From: Dactylosporangium sp.
GTDB taxonomy: Bacteria > Actinomycetota > Actinomycetes > Mycobacteriales > Micromonosporaceae
NCBI GenBank assembly: GCA_025965915.1
Contig: JAOPWA010000123.1
Coordinates: 1 to 39,272, forward strand
Direction: 5' to 3'
Length of the DNA stretch: 39,272 bases
Below, one piece after another: positions 6,918-13,714 of this stretch. Below the pieces are notes generated by a model that was not told the origin of the DNA, made no database searches, and was given only the letters and a program-made list of their open reading frames with translations. The position numbers and the translations under genes were made by a program. The stretch's first letter is position 1. Every line of letters begins with the position of its first letter.

Positions 6918-7643
6918 TCAGGCGGACCGACTGCCGATCGCGGCGACCAGCCGGTCGGCCACCTCGTGCAGTGGCGCGCGCAGGGTGAGTGAAGCCTGTT
7001 GTAGGACCTCGAGGGCGTCTTCGGCGCGGCAGCCACGCTGTGCCATCACGATGCCGATCGCCCGGTTGACGGTCTCCCCGCTGGCCAGGGCCTCGGAGAG
7101 GTCGGCGGCGAGACCGGCGAGGCGACTGCGGTCGAGCACGGCCGCAAGCAGCAGTCCGGCATGCTCGGCGACCAGCATCGCCGCCAGTTGGACGTCGGGG
7201 GAGAAGGCGTGGGGCTCGCCCACGTACAGGTTCAGTGCCCCGATCACCTGGTCGTCGATGTCGAGCGGCATCGACAGTATGCCCGAAATGCCGTCCTCGG
7301 CGGCGGCCTCGCGCCACTGCGGCCACCGAGTCTCGGCAGCCAGGTCCCTGACGACGACCATCTCCCGGGTACGGATCGCGGTGAGCGCCGGGCCCTCGCC
7401 GATCTTGTACTGGATGTCGTCGACTCTCGCGGTCAGCGGGCTCGACGCGGCCTGGGTGGTCGGCGCCCCGGCCCGGATCAGCGTGATCCCGCACCAGGAC
7501 TCGCCCGGCACCGCCTGAGCGGTCGTGGCGACCAGCGACTCCAGCGCCTCGTCGAGGTCATCGCTCGTGATGAGGCCGGCGGTCAGTTCCCGCAGCAACG
7601 AGGCGATCTCGACCACGTGGAGCTGACCGGTTCCCTTACCCAT
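6918..7643 (-). CDS. GAF-ANTAR domain protein (putative RNA-binding antiterminator)
   Basis: The 241-residue protein has a GAF domain (about residues 15-160; VDDIQYKIGEGPAL and GILSMPLDIDDQVIGALNLY) followed by an ANTAR domain (about 175-235; VNRAIGIVMAQRGCRAEDALEVLQQAS). ANTAR domains bind paired RNA hairpins and prevent transcription termination; the GAF part would sense a small ligand or redox state. Proteins of this layout are abundant in actinobacteria. ATG 7643 is preferred (GGGGAG 8 bases upstream) over the 7712 frame start. A GTTT-N14-GGGTAG promoter candidate lies 44-67 bp upstream. RNA targets cannot be seen from here. Confidence 0.88.
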   Translation of the reverse strand: MGKGTGQLHVVEIASLLRELTAGLITSDDLDEALESLVATTAQAVPGESWCGITLIRAGAPTTQAASSPLTARVDDIQYKIGEGPALTAIRTREMVVVRDLAAETRWPQWREAAAEDGISGILSMPLDIDDQVIGALNLYVGEPHAFSPDVQLAAMLVAEHAGLLLAAVLDRSRLAGLAADLSEALASGETVNRAIGIVMAQRGCRAEDALEVLQQASLTLRAPLHEVADRLVAAIGSRSA

Positions 7644-7686
7644 CCTTGTTTCTCCCCTCAGGGCGCGCTGGCACGCCGGCGTCTGG

Positions 7687-7710
7687 CTACCCCACGGGGC
7701 TGTCGGAAAC
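7687..7710 (-). promoter_or_regulatory. Sigma-B-type promoter candidate for the GAF-ANTAR gene
   Basis: On the - strand: GTTT (7710-7707), 14 bases, GGGTAG (7692-7687). It fits GNNT-N14-16-GGGTA and points at the start at 7643. Confidence 0.5.
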
Positions 7711-7733
7711 ACATACGTGACAGTCGGATCGTC

Positions 7734-8507
7734 TCACGCGTGCGTCGCCGCGACCTTCGCCCACACCACCTTCCCGTCGCCGACGCACGTCATTCCCCAG
7801 TCCTTGGAGAGGGCGTCCACCATAAGTAAACCCCGTCCGTGCTCGTCGGACGGCATGGACACACGCTGGTGCGGCAGCGCCCGGCTGTCGTCTCCGACCG
7901 AGATCTGAAGGTCGCCCTGGCGCAGCGACACGGTGAGCATGACCCGGCTGCCGGCGTGCTGGACCGCGTTGGCGACCAGTTCGGTGGTGACCAGCTCCGC
8001 GGGTTCGAGTAGCTCCTGGACCGACCAGGAACGGCAGGCCCGGCCGAGTAGTTGTCGGGCGACGGGCGCGGCCACCGGGGAGGCGGGCAGCGCCTCGCGC
8101 AACCGGTACCGGGGCCCGTCGGTGCCCACTCGGTCGCGGGCGGCGTCCACCGACGGGTACGACGCGATGTCCGTGCCCTCCCGGCGTAGCGCGGCCACCA
8201 GGGCCGGCGACGCGCAGGCGAAGACGAGGGTACTGCCGGGCCAGGTCATCGTCTGGCAGGACAGAATGGCGAATACCGTGACGCACTCGTCGGCGGCGAC
8301 GCTCAGGTCGGCCACGTCCAGGACGATCGCGTCCGGCTCGGCCGCCAGACAGTCCCGGACGCAGGCCTGCAGGTCGGTTACGCCGTCCGGGTCCAGCCGC
8401 CCGCAGAGGTGGATCACCGCGACCGGGTACTCGGACTCGATACTGCAGGTCAGGGCCCGGTCCGGGGGTTGGCTGCCCGCGTCGCAGGTCCATCGGTTCA
8501 TGCCCAA
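7734..8507 (-). CDS. STAS domain fused to RsbW-type ATPase/kinase domain
   Basis: The 257-residue protein joins an N-terminal STAS-like fold (about residues 20-115; VAVIHLCGRLDPDGVTDL and IVLDVADLSVAADEC) to a C-terminal HATPase_c_2 domain (about 125-250; N-box LVTTELVANAVQHA, G2 box EHGRGLLMVDAL). The STAS half lacks the usual phosphorylatable DSSG/DSTG serine and reads ADEC there. The kinase half looks intact. It may be a self-contained or decoy partner-switch module. TTG 8507 has GAGGG six bases upstream; if the promoter at 8511-8535 is used, ATG 8501 near the message 5' end is more likely. Confidence 0.8.
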   Translation of the reverse strand: MGMNRWTCDAGSQPPDRALTCSIESEYPVAVIHLCGRLDPDGVTDLQACVRDCLAAEPDAIVLDVADLSVAADECVTVFAILSCQTMTWPGSTLVFACASPALVAALRREGTDIASYPSVDAARDRVGTDGPRYRLREALPASPVAAPVARQLLGRACRSWSVQELLEPAELVTTELVANAVQHAGSRVMLTVSLRQGDLQISVGDDSRALPHQRVSMPSDEHGRGLLMVDALSKDWGMTCVGDGKVVWAKVAATHA

Positions 8508-8510
8508 TTT

Positions 8511-8535
8511 CTACCCTCGGGTAGGAGGCCCAACC
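8511..8535 (-). promoter_or_regulatory. Sigma-B-type promoter candidate for the STAS-kinase fusion
   Basis: On the - strand: GGTT (8535-8532), 15 bases, GGGTAG (8516-8511). The -10 also forms one arm of CTACCC-TC-GGGTAG (8511-8524). A start near 8504 would make the message leaderless or nearly so. Confidence 0.45.
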
Positions 8536-8571
8536 GTCGCCGTCTGTATTGCGACACCCGCTGCCATGACC

Positions 8572-8597
8572 GTTTCGGTCCGCTTCTGGGTGGGTAG
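8572..8597 (+). promoter_or_regulatory. Sigma-B-type promoter candidate for the small acidic protein gene
   Basis: GTTT (8572-8575), 16 bases, GGGTAG (8592-8597), 34 bp before the ATG at 8631. It diverges from the promoter at 8511-8535. Confidence 0.5.
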
Positions 8598-8630
8598 GCA
8601 GATACGGAACGTTACGGAAGGGGACCTCCG

Positions 8631-8945
8631 ATGAACGCACCCCGTGATGACAAGGCACCCGGACCCCGGGCGGACAACGTCAGCGCACCGCGCGACGAAT
8701 CCGGTATATGGCGGGACGACAAGGAGTTGCCCCTGTCGGAGCTGAACAAGGCGATAGCGGTGTTCTCCTTCGACGGCCACATCGACGACCCCACCGGCGG
8801 GGACGCCGCCTCCGAGCAGAAGTTCGGCGACCTGGAGCGGTTGGCTCAGTGGGACAAAGTAGCCGCTGACCACGACCCGGACCCGGACACCGAGGAGGGG
8901 CGTCGCGTGCGTCCGTCGTTCGAGGGGCATTCCGGGCCGGGCTGA
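8631..8945 (+). CDS. Small hydrophilic acidic protein, unknown function
   Basis: The 104-residue product is rich in Asp, Glu, Pro and Gly and has no membrane segment or recognised domain. The central part (ELPLSELNKAIAVFSFDGH) may fold as a helix and strand; both ends look disordered. ATG 8631 has the strong site GGAAGGGG about 8 bases upstream. With its stress-type promoter and position between partner-switch genes it resembles small stress-induced hydrophilic proteins, but no family was recognised. Confidence 0.75.
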   Translation: MNAPRDDKAPGPRADNVSAPRDESGIWRDDKELPLSELNKAIAVFSFDGHIDDPTGGDAASEQKFGDLERLAQWDKVAADHDPDPDTEEGRRVRPSFEGHSGPG

Positions 8946-8966
8946 GCCCGCCCGATCACCTCGGCT

Positions 8967-9137
8967 TCACGCTGGCGCGAGCTGGTTGAGCCGGGGCAGC
9001 AGCCACGGGGCGATGACCTGCTGGACACCTTCGGGGGTGAAGTGCAGGCCGTCGTTGCGTACCCGGATGTCTCCGACCGAGGAGGTGAACGTACCGCCGG
9101 GACGTTCCCGGAAGCGGGTGAAGCGGATGTTCGGCGG
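8967..9137 (-). pseudogene. C-terminal remnant of an SGNH-type hydrolase
   Basis: On the - strand a frame ending at TGA (8969-8967) encodes PPNIRFTRFRERPGG, then SVGDIRVRNDGLHFTPEG and APWLLPRLNQLAPA. The DGLHFTPEG part matches the last catalytic block of SGNH/GDSL hydrolases (Asp-x-x-His of the triad). The frame continues upstream without a start codon and without the GDS block, and its upstream part overlaps the promoter and start of hldE. It is best read as the surviving tail of a degraded acyl-hydrolase gene of the OafB/SGNH kind. Confidence 0.65.
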
Positions 9138-9163
9138 CGTAGCGCACCCCGTGAACGCCGATG

Positions 9164-9187
9164 GTTTGCCGGCTCCGCGCGGGGTAT
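9164..9187 (+). promoter_or_regulatory. Sigma-B-type promoter candidate for hldE
   Basis: GTTT (9164-9167), 14 bases, GGGTAT (9182-9187). Both elements match the stress-sigma consensus exactly. Transcription would start near 9194, ahead of the ribosome site and the ATG at 9225. Confidence 0.55.
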
Positions 9188-9224
9188 GCCCGGTGGGAGA
9201 CTCCGGGACGATAGGAGGGCGTCG

Positions 9225-10757
9225 ATGACGCTGACCGACCTACCCGCGCGGTGGCGCGGCGCCACCGTACTCGTCGTGGGTGACGCGCTGCTCGACGGCT
9301 GGCTCGTGGGCGCACCGCGCCGGATGTGCCGGGAGGCGCCCGTGCCGGTACTCGAGGTGGAGCGCACCACGTACGCGGGCGGCGGGGCCGCCAACACGGC
9401 GGTCAACATCGCCGCGTTGGGTGGGCGCGCCGTGCTGGTGGCGGCGATCGGCGAGGACCCCGACGGCGGCCGGCTGCGCCGCCGGCTGGATGCCGCGGGG
9501 GTCGACCACCGGCTCATACCCGTACGGGGTAGGCGCACGCTCGCGAAGCGGCGGCTGGTCGCCGAAGAGCAGATCATGCTGCGCTTCGACGAGGGCGACA
9601 CCGGACCGCTTCCGGCGAGATCCGTAACCGCCCTGGTCGAGACGGTCGCCGCCGCGCTGGACGAGGGTGTCGACGCGGTGGTCGTCGGCGACTACGGCGG
9701 GGGTGGGGTCGACGATTCCGTGCGGGCGCTGCTGACGCGGCGGCGCGGTGACATCCCGCTGCTGGTGGTCGACGCGCACGACCCTCGGCCGTGGGCGGGC
9801 GTAGGCCCGGACCTGGTCACGCCGAGCTTCGCCGAAGCCTGCCGGCTGCTGGAGTGCGATCCCGCCATGGCCGGCGCGCGCCGGGCCGAGTGGGTGGTCG
9901 AGGCCGCCGACCGGCTGCTCGCCCTCGCCGGGGCGCCCGCGGTGGCGGTGACGCTCGACGTCGACGGATCCGTCGTGCTGACCGAGCAGGTCGAGCCCGT
10001 ACGCACGTACGCGCAGCCGGCGCCCGCCAGCCACACCGTCGGCGCCGGTGACGCCTACGTCGCCGCGTTCACGCTGGCGCTCGCCGCGCGGGTACCACTC
10101 GCCGACGCCGCCGAGGTGGCGCAGCTTGCCGCGACGGCGGCCACCCGCGGCCACACGCCGGGCACCGCGGTCTGTGACACGCACGGACTGCTCGAGGTCG
10201 GTGGGGAGGCCGACCAGGGGGCGCTCTCGGCTACCGACCTGGTCGCCGCGGTGTCGGCGCACCGCAAGCAGGGCCGGCGGATCGTGTTCACCAACGGCTG
10301 TTTCGACGTGCTGCACCGGGGCCACGTCGGCTACCTCAGCCAGGCCCGTCGCCTCGGTGACGTACTGATCATCGCGGTCAACTCCGACGACTCGGTACGC
10401 CGCCTCAAGGGCCCCGAGCGTCCGGTCAACTCCGCCGAGGACCGGGTGGCGGTGCTCGCGGCGTTAGCCTGCGTCGACCATGTCGTGGTCTTCGAGGAGG
10501 ACAGCCCCGCCAACCTCATCGCGCTGGTCCGGCCGGACCTGTACGTCAAGGGCGGCGACTACCGGCCGGAGATGATCCCGGAGGCGGCACTGGTACGCGA
10601 GCTGGGCGGCGAGGTGCTGACGCTGGACTACCTGCCGGACCGGTCGACCACGAAGCTGATCGGCCGCATCCGCGCCGGCACGACCCGGCCGGCCGCCCAC
10701 TCCGCGAAGCAGGGACATCCGCTCGATACTGCGCGGGTTCGGCGTACCCGGCCCTGA
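9225..10757 (+). CDS. hldE: Bifunctional heptose-7-phosphate kinase / heptose-1-phosphate nucleotidyltransferase
   Basis: The 510-residue protein has a PfkB-type kinase half (GGGAANTAVN at 52-61; GAGDAYVA at 273-280 with catalytic Asp276) and a cytidylyltransferase-fold half (FTNGCFDVLHRGH at 355-367 with HxGH, STTKLI at 474-479). Together these are the two activities of HldE, converting heptose 7-phosphate to the 1,7-bisphosphate and later the 1-phosphate to ADP-heptose. ATG 9225 has AGGAGGG five bases upstream; the frame is open further up without support. The isomerase (gmhA) and phosphatase (gmhB) are not in this window. The C-terminal 30 residues are basic and probably disordered. A glycosyltransferase gene follows. 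Confidence 0.9.
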   Translation: MTLTDLPARWRGATVLVVGDALLDGWLVGAPRRMCREAPVPVLEVERTTYAGGGAANTAVNIAALGGRAVLVAAIGEDPDGGRLRRRLDAAGVDHRLIPVRGRRTLAKRRLVAEEQIMLRFDEGDTGPLPARSVTALVETVAAALDEGVDAVVVGDYGGGGVDDSVRALLTRRRGDIPLLVVDAHDPRPWAGVGPDLVTPSFAEACRLLECDPAMAGARRAEWVVEAADRLLALAGAPAVAVTLDVDGSVVLTEQVEPVRTYAQPAPASHTVGAGDAYVAAFTLALAARVPLADAAEVAQLAATAATRGHTPGTAVCDTHGLLEVGGEADQGALSATDLVAAVSAHRKQGRRIVFTNGCFDVLHRGHVGYLSQARRLGDVLIIAVNSDDSVRRLKGPERPVNSAEDRVAVLAALACVDHVVVFEEDSPANLIALVRPDLYVKGGDYRPEMIPEAALVRELGGEVLTLDYLPDRSTTKLIGRIRAGTTRPAAHSAKQGHPLDTARVRRTRP

Positions 10758-10761
10758 AACT

Positions 10762-10787
10762 GGATTGCGTGCGCCCGTAACGGGTAG
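10762..10787 (+). promoter_or_regulatory. Sigma-B-type promoter candidate for the 56-residue gene and glycosyltransferase
   Basis: GGAT (10762-10765), 16 bases, GGGTAG (10782-10787); GATT with a 15-base spacer also fits. It lies between hldE and the start at 10821. Confidence 0.45.
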
Positions 10788-10820
10788 CAAGTCGTACGGA
10801 GTCTGTAACAAGGGGGAGCG

Positions 10821-10991
10821 ATGCCCAACATTCAGCAGCCGGAGATGCGCCGCAACGAGCACGACCCGCTGGTGACCGACCACGCGGAGGAGACAGCTCA
10901 GGACGCGCTCCCGCAGTCCAGGGACGACCGGGCGCTGCACAAGGTGCCGGAGGACGAGCGGTCTCCGTACGGCCCGCAGCCGACCGAGTGA
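10821..10991 (+). CDS. Short acidic protein of 56 residues, unknown function
   Basis: ATG 10821 is preceded by AGGGGGAGC, a strong ribosome-binding site, and the frame runs to TGA 10989-10991. The product is highly charged and has no hydrophobic segment; it includes NEHDPLVTDHAEETAQDA and ends SPYGPQPTE. Its stop overlaps the GTG start of the glycosyltransferase gene (GTGA, 10988-10991), so the two are translationally coupled. I recognise no family. The good ribosome site, own promoter candidate and coupling argue that it is real. Confidence 0.7.
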   Translation: MPNIQQPEMRRNEHDPLVTDHAEETAQDALPQSRDDRALHKVPEDERSPYGPQPTE

Positions 10992-11926
10992 GCGCACAGC
11001 ACAACGAGCCGGCCCCCCCGGCCCGGCACTACCCCCTGCCCTCCGCCGGCTCGCGCGCGCTGGACCCGGGCGACCCCGCGGAGTTCGCGCGCGACCGTGA
11101 ACTGGATGTACTCGTACCCACGCGCAACCGCCCGGTCGAACTGGCGGCCACACTGGCCGGTCTGGCCGCGCAGAGCGTCGCGTTCGGCGTCGTGGTCAGC
11201 GACCAGTCCGACGGGGAACCGTCCTGGCGGCATCCCGCATGCGCCGGGTTGGTGCGCGCGTTGCGCCATGGCGGGCACCCGGTGCTGCTCGGCCAGCACC
11301 TTCCCGCGCGCGGTCTTGCCGAGCACCGCGCATACCTGCTGTCGCGATCGCAGGCCCGGTACGTGCTCTCCCTCGACGACGACATCTGGCTGGAACCGGG
11401 CACGGTCGCCCGACTGCTGGCCGCCATCCGGCAAGTTGGGTGCGGCTTCGTCGGCAACGCACCGCACGGGCTCTCGTACCTCGGCGAGCACCGCCCGCAG
11501 CAGGAGTCGTCGTTCGAGGAGTGGGACGGCCCGGTGTTACCGGAGCGGGTGGACGTGCGGGGCCCGCAGTGGAATCGGCACACCGTGCACAGCGCCGCGA
11601 ACCTGCTGCACATCACCCGCCGGCTGGAGCTTCAGGCCGGGGAGTGGCGGGCGTACAAGGTCGCCTGGATCGGTGCATGCGTGCTGTACGACCGGGCGAA
11701 GCTGCTGGCCGTCGGCGGGTACGACTTCTGGCGGAACGTGCCGTCGGTACACGCGGGTGAGGACGTGGTGGTGCAGTTGCGGCTGCAGGCGGCGTACGGG
11801 GGAGCCGGCATCATGCCCAGCGGTGCGTACCACCTGGAGTCCCCGACCACCGTCCCGGACCGCAACGTCCAGTGCTTCGACGTGGTACCCGTGACCGCCG
11901 AACAGGGCGAGGTCCGCGTCACCTGA
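10988..11926 (+). CDS. GT2-like glycosyltransferase
   Basis: The 312-residue protein begins its catalytic domain at LDVLVPTRNRPVELAATLAGL (about residue 36). It has VVVSDQSDG near 63 and LSLDDDIWLEPGTV near 127, the Asp triad that holds the sugar nucleotide and metal in GT-A folds. Downstream, GACVLYDRAKLLAVGGYDFW and HAGEDVVVQLRL correspond to the acceptor-side motifs of GT2 enzymes (the ED pair). No membrane segment is seen, so it should be cytosolic. Following hldE and a coupled small gene, a role in transferring an activated heptose or other sugar is possible, but neither donor nor acceptor can be read from the sequence. Confidence 0.8.
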   Translation: MSAQHNEPAPPARHYPLPSAGSRALDPGDPAEFARDRELDVLVPTRNRPVELAATLAGLAAQSVAFGVVVSDQSDGEPSWRHPACAGLVRALRHGGHPVLLGQHLPARGLAEHRAYLLSRSQARYVLSLDDDIWLEPGTVARLLAAIRQVGCGFVGNAPHGLSYLGEHRPQQESSFEEWDGPVLPERVDVRGPQWNRHTVHSAANLLHITRRLELQAGEWRAYKVAWIGACVLYDRAKLLAVGGYDFWRNVPSVHAGEDVVVQLRLQAAYGGAGIMPSGAYHLESPTTVPDRNVQCFDVVPVTAEQGEVRVT

Positions 11927-11935
11927 CCACAGAAT

Positions 11936-11980
11936 CTCCCTGGTTGACCGACCCTCCCTGGTTAACAGACCCTCTCTGCT
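11936..11980. repeat. 18-bp tandem repeat, about 2.5 copies
   Basis: ctccctggtt recurs at 11936 and 11954, with a degenerate ctctctgct at 11972, a regular 18-bp period. It fills the gap between two converging genes. Confidence 0.85.
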
Positions 11981-13104
11981 CAGAGGTGCCGAGTTGACGC
12001 GTCGGCGTAGCGCAGCAGCGCGCCTACCCCGCCGCCGAGGTCGATCTCGTCGGGCGTGACGAGGACCAGGTCCGCGTCGGTCGCGGCGAGCGCGCGCAGC
12101 AGGGCCGCGTCCGCGCGTACCTGCTGGGGGTTCTCGGCACCCAGGGCTCTGACCTCCTCCTCGGTTATCGCGATCTCGAACGGCCGCTCGCCGACCCACA
12201 GCCGTGCGGTCGAGGACAGGTCGTTGATGAGCAGGGCGGTTTTGACCTGGGATCGCTGCAGCGCCGTCACGAGCGCCGGTAGCCCGACCTCGGCGGCCGC
12301 GTTGTGCGCCCGCTGGATCTCGAACCGTTCCAGGACATCGGCGATGTGCTGATCGGCCAGCCGGGCGATGGACTGGAGCGTGAAGTCGTCGAGTGGCTCG
12401 GGGTCGGCGCCGGGTGCGCGGGAGCCGACGTCGCTTTCGATATACCGCTTCTGCCACCACTCGGGCAGGTGCTCGATGAGCATGTGGCGCGCCTGCGGAT
12501 CGCCCGCGAGGATGAGGACCTCGGCGGCCATGGACGTCGCCATGTCTCCCACCGCGTCGGCGATCTCCTGGGCGTTGCGCTGCCACGTCATCTGCGCCGC
12601 GCGCTGATAGCGGGCACCGGACCAGCCGCCCGCCTTGGCGCGGTGGATCGGGTAGTCGTTGTGGCCGCTGATCTGGCCGTGGCGCGGGCTGCCGCCGAGG
12701 GTGGCGCCTTCGAAGTCGGCGCCGACGCGGTTGACGACGATTCGCAGCCAGGCGACCTGCTCGCCGTAGCCGGCGATCATCGGCATGGCGTGCGGCAGTG
12801 GCCCGAATGCGGCGACATGGTCGCGGGGAGTGGCGACGATCGGCAGCGTCAGGGCGACTTCGCCGCGGGTGGCGAAGGCGGCCAGCCAGTATCGCCCGGG
12901 TACGGGTCGGTGGTTCAGGACGGTGTTCTCGAGAGCGGCCAGCGTGGGCTCGTCGGCGCCTTGCGCCGCCAGTTCTTCCCGGGCGGCCCGCCAGCGCAGC
13001 TCGATGGCCTTGGCGGCGTCCTCCGTCTCGTGCGTGGCGTCGAGCACGATCGATGCCCAGGGGCCGGGGCGCTCGGCCAGCGGGCGAAGCAGCGAAAGAT
13101 TCAT
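11980..13104 (-). CDS. Rv2629-like protein (baeRF / Vms1-like release-factor fold)
   Basis: The 374-residue protein matches the layout of Mycobacterium Rv2629-type proteins, which belong to the bacterial eRF1-like/Vms1-Ankzf1 group. An N-terminal domain starts MNLSLLRPLAERPGPWASIVLD and carries GRYWLAAFATRGEV. A central domain has WSGARYQRAAQMTWQRNAQEIADAV, and a C-terminal L7Ae-like part ends in LGGGVGALLRYA. Relatives are proposed to act on stalled ribosomes or peptidyl-tRNA; the mycobacterial gene is linked to dormancy. ATG 13104 has AGGGGG six bases upstream, so the longer frame to 13215 is not used. A GGGTAG lies at 13138-13133 on the coding strand but lacks a properly spaced -35. Confidence 0.75.
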   Translation of the reverse strand: MNLSLLRPLAERPGPWASIVLDATHETEDAAKAIELRWRAAREELAAQGADEPTLAALENTVLNHRPVPGRYWLAAFATRGEVALTLPIVATPRDHVAAFGPLPHAMPMIAGYGEQVAWLRIVVNRVGADFEGATLGGSPRHGQISGHNDYPIHRAKAGGWSGARYQRAAQMTWQRNAQEIADAVGDMATSMAAEVLILAGDPQARHMLIEHLPEWWQKRYIESDVGSRAPGADPEPLDDFTLQSIARLADQHIADVLERFEIQRAHNAAAEVGLPALVTALQRSQVKTALLINDLSSTARLWVGERPFEIAITEEEVRALGAENPQQVRADAALLRALAATDADLVLVTPDEIDLGGGVGALLRYADASTRHL

Positions 13105-13145
13105 TTGATACCCCCTGGTTGACGCCTTCGTTCTACCCTCGTCAG

Positions 13146-13170
13146 GCTTGTTGTCACGCAATTGGGGTAC
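13146..13170 (+). promoter_or_regulatory. Sigma-B-type promoter candidate for the HAD phosphatase gene
   Basis: GCTT (13146-13149), 15 bases, GGGTAC (13165-13170). Transcription would begin near 13177, inside the first copy of the duplicated start region. Confidence 0.45.
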
Positions 13171-13172
13171 TG

Positions 13173-13217
13173 CCGGCGACTTGGGGTGGTCATGACCGGC
13201 GACTTGGGGTGTCATGA
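13173..13217 (+). repeat. Duplicated 22/23-bp start region of the HAD gene
   Basis: Unit 1 (13173-13195) and unit 2 (13196-13217) both read ccggcgacttgggg-tcatga; unit 2 lacks one g. The gene's ATG (13214) is in unit 2. Unit 1 carries an ATG at 13192 that is 22 bases away and therefore out of frame. Confidence 0.95.
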
Positions 13218-13711
13218 CCGGAGACGATGTGCACGTGAAGCCGATAGCCGTATTCGACGTGGACGGCGTCGTCGCCGACGTCCGTCACCGCCTGCACCAT
13301 GTGGCGCACCGCCCCAAGAACTGGCGGCGGTTCTTCGCGGGCGCCGACCGCGACCCCGCGCTGGCCCCGGGAGTGGAGCTGGCGCGCGAGTACGCCCGCG
13401 ACCACCGCCTTGTCTGGTTGACCGGGCGACCCGAGTATCTGCGCCCGGTCACCGAGCGGTGGCTGGCCCGTCACGGCTTGCCGGTGAACGAGCTGCTGAT
13501 GCGGCCGACGTCGGACCACCGGCCGGCGCGCGAGTTCAAGGTGGAGCAGATGCGCCGCCTCGGCGAAACCGGCGAGGTCGAGATCGTGGTCGACGACGAC
13601 CCGGCGGTGGTGTCGAAGCTGTCGGAGGCCGGCTGGCCGGTGCGGCTGGCCGACTGGGTGCCGTACGCCGAGTCGTTGCGGGAGGCTCAGGAGCGAGAAG
13701 GCCGCACCTGA
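13214..13711 (+). CDS. HAD-superfamily phosphatase (polynucleotide-kinase 3'-phosphatase-like)
   Basis: The 165-residue protein carries the HAD motifs in order: VFDVDGVVAD (motif I with both Asp, residues 13-22), LVWLTGRPEY (motif II, near 73-82), the EFKVEQMRR lysine region near 112, and EIVVDDDPAVV (motif IV, near 127). No cap domain beyond a short helical insert is present, so the substrate may be large, as in T4 PNKP-type phosphatases. Start choice is uncertain: ATG 13214 lies in the duplicated element, while GTG 13229 has GGAG five bases upstream. It converges with the DUF3140 gene, three bases apart. Confidence 0.8.
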   Translation: MTGDDVHVKPIAVFDVDGVVADVRHRLHHVAHRPKNWRRFFAGADRDPALAPGVELAREYARDHRLVWLTGRPEYLRPVTERWLARHGLPVNELLMRPTSDHRPAREFKVEQMRRLGETGEVEIVVDDDPAVVSKLSEAGWPVRLADWVPYAESLREAQEREGRT

Positions 13712-13714
13712 GCG

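Noticed and set aside
9042-9224. Upstream in-frame extension of hldE (61 extra codons)
   Set aside because: No ribosome site at the upstream start; AGGAGGG sits five bases before ATG 9225, and the stress-type promoter at 9164-9187 lies inside the extension.
13133-13158. Sigma-B-type promoter for the Rv2629-like gene
   Set aside because: GGGTAG is present on the - strand (13138-13133) but GNNT occurs only at 17 bases; not counted among the eight matches.
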